Source of the DNA: Acanthaster planci
Taxonomy: Eukaryota > Echinodermata > Asteroidea > Valvatida > Acanthasteridae
Direction of reading: 5' to 3'
Length of the DNA: 64,000 nucleotides
Assembly: GCF_001949145.1 (NCBI RefSeq)
Contig: NW_019091377.1
Span: forward strand, 12,254 to 76,253
Positions within the stretch are counted from its first letter, which is position 1; each line of letters begins with the position of its first letter. A model generated the notes under the pieces. That model worked only from the letters and a program-made list of their open reading frames with translations, did no database searches and had not been told where the DNA came from. This document shows, in pieces, positions 59,326 through 64,000 of the stretch. The position numbers and the translations under genes were made by a program.

Positions 59326-62300
59326 CTAGGTTTGGCGTTTGTGTAGTCATGTAAAACGTAAAACTGATGGAAACGGAATAAGCAGAGATCCAAGTACAAA
59401 GCTTAGACGTTCACCGTCTCGGTTTTTCCTTTGCATTACAACACTTTCATTTTTCCCCTTGAAACTTCAGTTAACCTCACCGTCGTTGCTGTAACTCCAG
59501 ATTGGCCACAAACAAAGACTCTCTTTTTTTGCCACAATGTCAACAGGAGCGCAGCTGTGCAGACCTATCGCGTAATTCTCGCTGCTCACCTCGCTTAAAG
59601 ATTAATGTCCTTCCTCCCTTTCCTTCAGTTTCCTTCAGAAAAAAACGATCCAATGTGTTGGCAGTAGAATCCATGGGTAGGTTACGGGTGGACGCGTCTA
59701 CTAGTCTGTTTCCTTCAGCGCCAAAGTCACACTTGATGTTTCTCGCTTGGCGGCTTTGCATTAAAGACGGGTCAAATTTACATAGCCATGACGTGTGTCG
59801 GCAATAATTCATCGTGCTTCTTCATAACTTTTTTGCAAGGAGCGCCGAAGATTGGAATAGACGTCTTTCCAGTCGTTGATAGCCTTGTTGAGGAGGAACT
59901 GAACGCAAGAAATGCTGCTACTTTGTAGCGCTCAGTTTGAACACTTAAATGTTACTATCAGTCGGAGTTTCTACATTCGGGGAGAGTACATTAAATACCG
60001 GTAGCCGTCCAATTGGAGATATGGATTCTCATGCGTAGACAATATTAATGGTTTCATTGGGCAACTAAGTGGATTTGGTAGTTTAATCCACTGACACACA
60101 CATGTATGCATGTCTTCAATTTTTGTATAGGAAACGTCAAGCTGTCATTTCAGAAAATGTGCAAATGGAGGACATGGTGTCTGACTTGATATGAAATATG
60201 GCGCCAAAGTAATATTGGTTTGCCGTGTTTGTGCTCTTGGAGAACTGTCACGATCACATCGCAGTCGATTGCCGTTGAATTTTGATCGCATTTTGGGTTT
60301 CGCTGTGAATGAATTAATCTAGAGACCCGTTATTGGTCCCTGGAAGAGCCATTAACCACAGTAATGGCCAAGTATTGTCGCTGTTGCTGCATTCTGTATG
60401 TACATGTTACCTATGGGACTCGTTAAGTGATTCTGTGCATTTCTATCCGAACACTTGGACGAGTCGCTGGGTGGGAGTTTTGCTCCGTCCGGTAAATTTT
60501 CCGTAGAAATACCCAAGAGATCTCGGAATGATATTCAGTGTGAATGTTCAAGGGACGATAATACGAAAGTGAAAGTAAGAACCAAGGAGAGAACAAGAGC
60601 CACAGACAAGGTGTCGTATCCCTGTCGATATCGTTCATGCATTAGTTGGTTGCTGTTAAGCCACTTGACGTTCTTGGCCGAGCTCTGTCATAGAAATGCA
60701 CGTGTATCCTGATCATTGTGAGTGACCTAGGCTATACAAGTCATATTCTAAAACTGGACGAGAAGGTTTAAAATGATACTTACATGTTTTTGTCCCCATA
60801 TGGAGAGCGCACTGTGGGTTTTAGAGTTAGGTGCGGGTTCATTCAAATGCAAGATCATCGCTTGTGATTACGTGTATTCAGATCCAGAGTCGGAGCTAGG
60901 CCTTCACTGGAAAATCTGCAATGTAAGCTTCACACTGGTGTCTTGTAGCCTAGTGTCTTCAACTACTCGTGTAGTATATTGTGTTAATTTAACACTAGAG
61001 GAATTTTGTGGGTGTTCTTTCCACACCCGCCTGTTTGCGCTTCTGGTTATCGTTTCTTATTTACAAACTTTTACATCAATTGCCAATCCTAATATGAGCA
61101 TTAAAAGAAGTTTGTTTTTTGCTCGAAAGCACCAGACTAGTCCCTTTAAATTGTTAGATTGCAATAACTTCAAGCTTGCAAGATGCAGTAGGACACGACG
61201 AAGTAGGTAACACCTTGCGGCGAGTGTGTGCCCAGGGCCTTTCTTAATGGCAGTATGCATCTCGCGTCATTGCATCCGCATCATTATAATTCGAGGGTGG
61301 ACATTGGACTTATTAATGATGGAAATAGGTCTTGCATCACGCGACCTATTTACGCCAAGAAGGAGAAAGGGTCTCGGAAATTATGTTCCATCGCATGAAG
61401 GATTTCCGTGGGCGGGAAAGTAATATTTTTTTTTGGACAGAGTTTTCATTCTGATTTCAAACTGTAAATGAAAGATTGCTCCTTGATCGCTGATCGCCGC
61501 GGAACAGCCTCTCCTTTTGACACATCTTAGCTTTGCGAGCTGTTGATAGATCGAGGACTTTGGACATGCTGGAGCACGGGAAGCTAGGCAACAGGAAACA
61601 TCAGTTGTTCTCTTGTCGTTGCATCAAATATGTCAGTTTTATTTTCCAAAGGGTACCAGTACACATACATAACCAAATCGACGTTGCATTCCTCCTTGTC
61701 TGTTACTTGGTATGAGAAATGAATCCAATACTTTTAGTGGAGGATTTAACTTTCAATCAGTGACTGGTTACTGTGTTATAATAAGTTTTGGGTAGAATGT
61801 CCAATCAAATAAAAGTATTAAAAAATCGGCTTTCAGAGTGGCAACATCCTGGCCGGATTGCATATCAAGTTGTTCCCTGGACTTTATTGTGAAAAAGATG
61901 TGTTCTTTTCTGTCATCTTTCCTTGAAAGCTGGAAGTCAGTTGTTGTGGCTGATAAGAGTAGGAAGAGGTAAAAGGAGATGTACATGGAAGTAGGATAAC
62001 AGTAGAAAGGTCAGACAAATCGACAGTAAGAAGAAAGGGGGCGTTTGATGAAGGTGCAAAGATCAGTCAGTTCTGTTTGCCGTTCTGGACCCGGACTTCG
62101 GTTTGCCAAGATGAATCTTTAAAGGTTGGTGCAATCCCTTGTCACCGTCGACTTGGGAAGTCTCGGCTGTGCAGCTGCGGAAGCGCTCTGCCCCCATGGG
62201 AGTGGGGCAGCACTGCCCGACACATTGCATTCACGAGTAAGATATCCCTGTCAACCATTAATCACTTCAGGTGAAGCTGAACAACTTTTAGGAGATTCGA

Positions 62301-64000
62301 CGTGGCAAAGTGAGCCGATCCATTAGGGAGAAGCCGACTTTTTTCAGCTGAGTGCGGGGGGTTAGAACAGCAAGCTAAATAGAAGAGGATATGAAAATGA
62401 AAAAGGTGAATAAGGTGGAGATAAAACCGTGAAATTACTCATGGTTTAGAAGGTGACCAAGTTGAAGAACCGTTGTTGACTTGGATGGAAGTATTCTTGA
62501 TGGAAGGAGAAACGACACCTGTCGCTTGGATATTGCATCGCTGAGTGGTTTCTGTTCTTTGACCGAGTAGAAATTCATACCGACCTGTAGTGGATGGCTT
62601 CCACGATTAATGTTTGTCAGGGAGTCTGAGCAGTAAAGTGAGGCTGTTTCTACTAACTTGATACTGATTTGTAAATTGAAGCTTGTCTTTGACAGCAAGG
62701 AATTAAGTTTCCTTTCTTGCGAGATAAAAGTGTCGGTCGTTGAGTTGCTCTGTCGTACTATCTTGTTGTTGGAGCTGCTCTCTCTAACATAAAAAGAGTT
62801 TTGTGCCGTCGTTCAGCGACCCAAGGTGGTAACTCGCCAATTTTGAAGGTGTAAAGGGTTGCAGTGTTTCAAATAGACCTTCAACTTCGTACAATTACAC
62901 TGCACAAAAACAGAAGCAGTTGTGAAATAGAGCTCTGACCTAAACGGATTGGCAAAGTTCAACGATGTTCATTTATATTTTCGAATTTTCATCGTGATGT
63001 TTTGCAAAGTGGACAGTATAGTTGCGGTACTGTGTGTCTAAGCACGTTGGCCTTCAAATGTGATGTTTTAGGGGATTGGGGATGAATTCAGACGAGTAGA
63101 GTTAGTTTGGTTATGAGATTTCATATGCAGTGTCGAAAAGTGGAAATTCTGCCTTTGGTGACGTTTTTGGAGGTTGTCCAAGCGAGTTATTGGTGAAGGA
63201 AATTTCTAAGCATGGAGCTAACAGGTGTTTGTCAAGAGATGGCAGAATGGTGAGGGATAGACTGGGGGAGAATAAGAAATTTTATAGACTTTCTTCCTCT
63301 TAGGCCAAAGCACTTTGGGAAGATAACAGTGTATAGCTTTTCTGGGAAATTATATCTCTTTGATATAAGACGGTAGGTTGGGCAGCCCCATTACCCCGTG
63401 TCTACAGTGCTGCAGGAGGCCGAAATGTCTGAGCTAGTCTGATGTATCAGTCGTACCCGTGCCTGTGAGACACAATATTACAATCAGCCTCTTGCACATC
63501 AAGTATTTACACGTGCGCTGTTCTACGGGACGCTCACTTTAGACACCTTAGTGTACTCCCGATGCACCTGCTCTTTCTGTAGATATGCAAAACACTCCCT
63601 AGGAAAACTTTAGGCAGAACTATTTCATGCATACCGAGGGATGTGCAAGCATAGGTGTAATTAAGTCATTTCAGTTAATATGTCTGTTCGTCTTACGGAG
63701 TGTGATCAGGTACACAGAACTACATGACTTCGTGTAAGTGAGGATTATCTTAAGGCAAGAACCAGTGAGCATGTTCTGCATCATGTAAAAATGAGAAGGC
63801 TGTGTTGAAGAAAGTAGTCTTCCCGTACCCCTCTGGTAGTTTTCTTTCATCCCCGTACGTGACGTTGTCGCGGCTGAAGTCTGGTTCCTTGTTTAATGCC
63901 ATCGCAGAGCTTAGAGTGCCGCGTGGGCGATATGTGCAATCATCTTCGTGGATCATCGTGTCTCCTTGTCTACTCGTGTCTACTTTCTGGTGTGGATTTG

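Larger units (their letters stand above)
53530..64000. other. Region without recognisable genes
   Basis: I recognise no coding exon, RNA gene or conserved protein motif on either strand. It holds MITE family D (54581-55046), a degenerate GACTCGAGTCAC-like array at 56230-56410, the uninterrupted dispersed repeat at 59097-59325, and C and T tracts near 58647 and 57228. Frames of 60-145 codons exist (for example 58404-58817 and 60773-61210 on the plus strand) but lack homology and splice context. Distant 5' exons of a gene to the right remain possible. Confidence 0.5.

Noticed and set aside
60773-61210. 145-codon plus-strand frame, the longest in the right-hand gene-poor region.
   Set aside because: No recognisable domain, and composition like the surrounding noncoding DNA.

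Overview
This is a eukaryotic genomic window with small exons, canonical GT/AG introns, dispersed repeats and little coding sequence between genes. The gene set, the many copies of the self-complementary microsatellite TACATGTACATGTA and an expanded-style innate immune receptor gene point to an invertebrate deuterostome. An echinoderm is my best guess; this is inference from repeat flavour and gene families, and the species cannot be read from the sequence. I built gene models by following splice sites and checking that intron phases match at every junction.

Layout. About 0.1-9.0 kb, minus strand: the first 11 coding exons of a secreted or receptor protein with signal peptide, EGF-like domain and at least four Ig domains (Tie-like extracellular region), running off the left edge. 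11.9-18.9 kb, minus: a complete 10-exon EIF3G (translation initiation factor 3 subunit G). 22.8-29.4 kb, minus: a complete 10-exon NLR-type receptor with the order UBL-Death-UBL-Death-NACHT-LRR, the most unusual object here. 35.3-39.1 kb, minus: PTPA (PP2A activator), lacking a recognisable last exon. 41.0-52.4 kb, plus: a complete 14-exon CRAT (carnitine O-acetyltransferase) with a mitochondrial-type N terminus and a peroxisomal AKL C terminus. PTPA and CRAT are head to head, 1.9 kb apart. From about 53.5 kb to 64 kb I recognise no gene.

The genes do not form a pathway; they are ordinary animal neighbours. The noncoding DNA is rich in short nonautonomous DNA transposons, several with visible terminal inverted repeats and target-site duplications: a 243-bp family present twice with 4-bp duplications, a 432-bp hAT-like element with an 8-bp duplication and an internal 12-bp minisatellite, a 552-bp TA-flanked element, a 356-bp element, a 466-bp element with a 6-bp duplication, and three tiny TTAA-ended hairpins plus one 604-bp TTAA-ended element. 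Most lie inside introns of EIF3G, PTPA and CRAT.

Main finding: in the NLR gene the UBL and Death exons are duplicated as a block. Both Death exons are 261 bp and both second UBL exons are 100 bp, with identical phases. The LRR array is cut short by a frameshift, with LRR-like sequence persisting past the stop codon.
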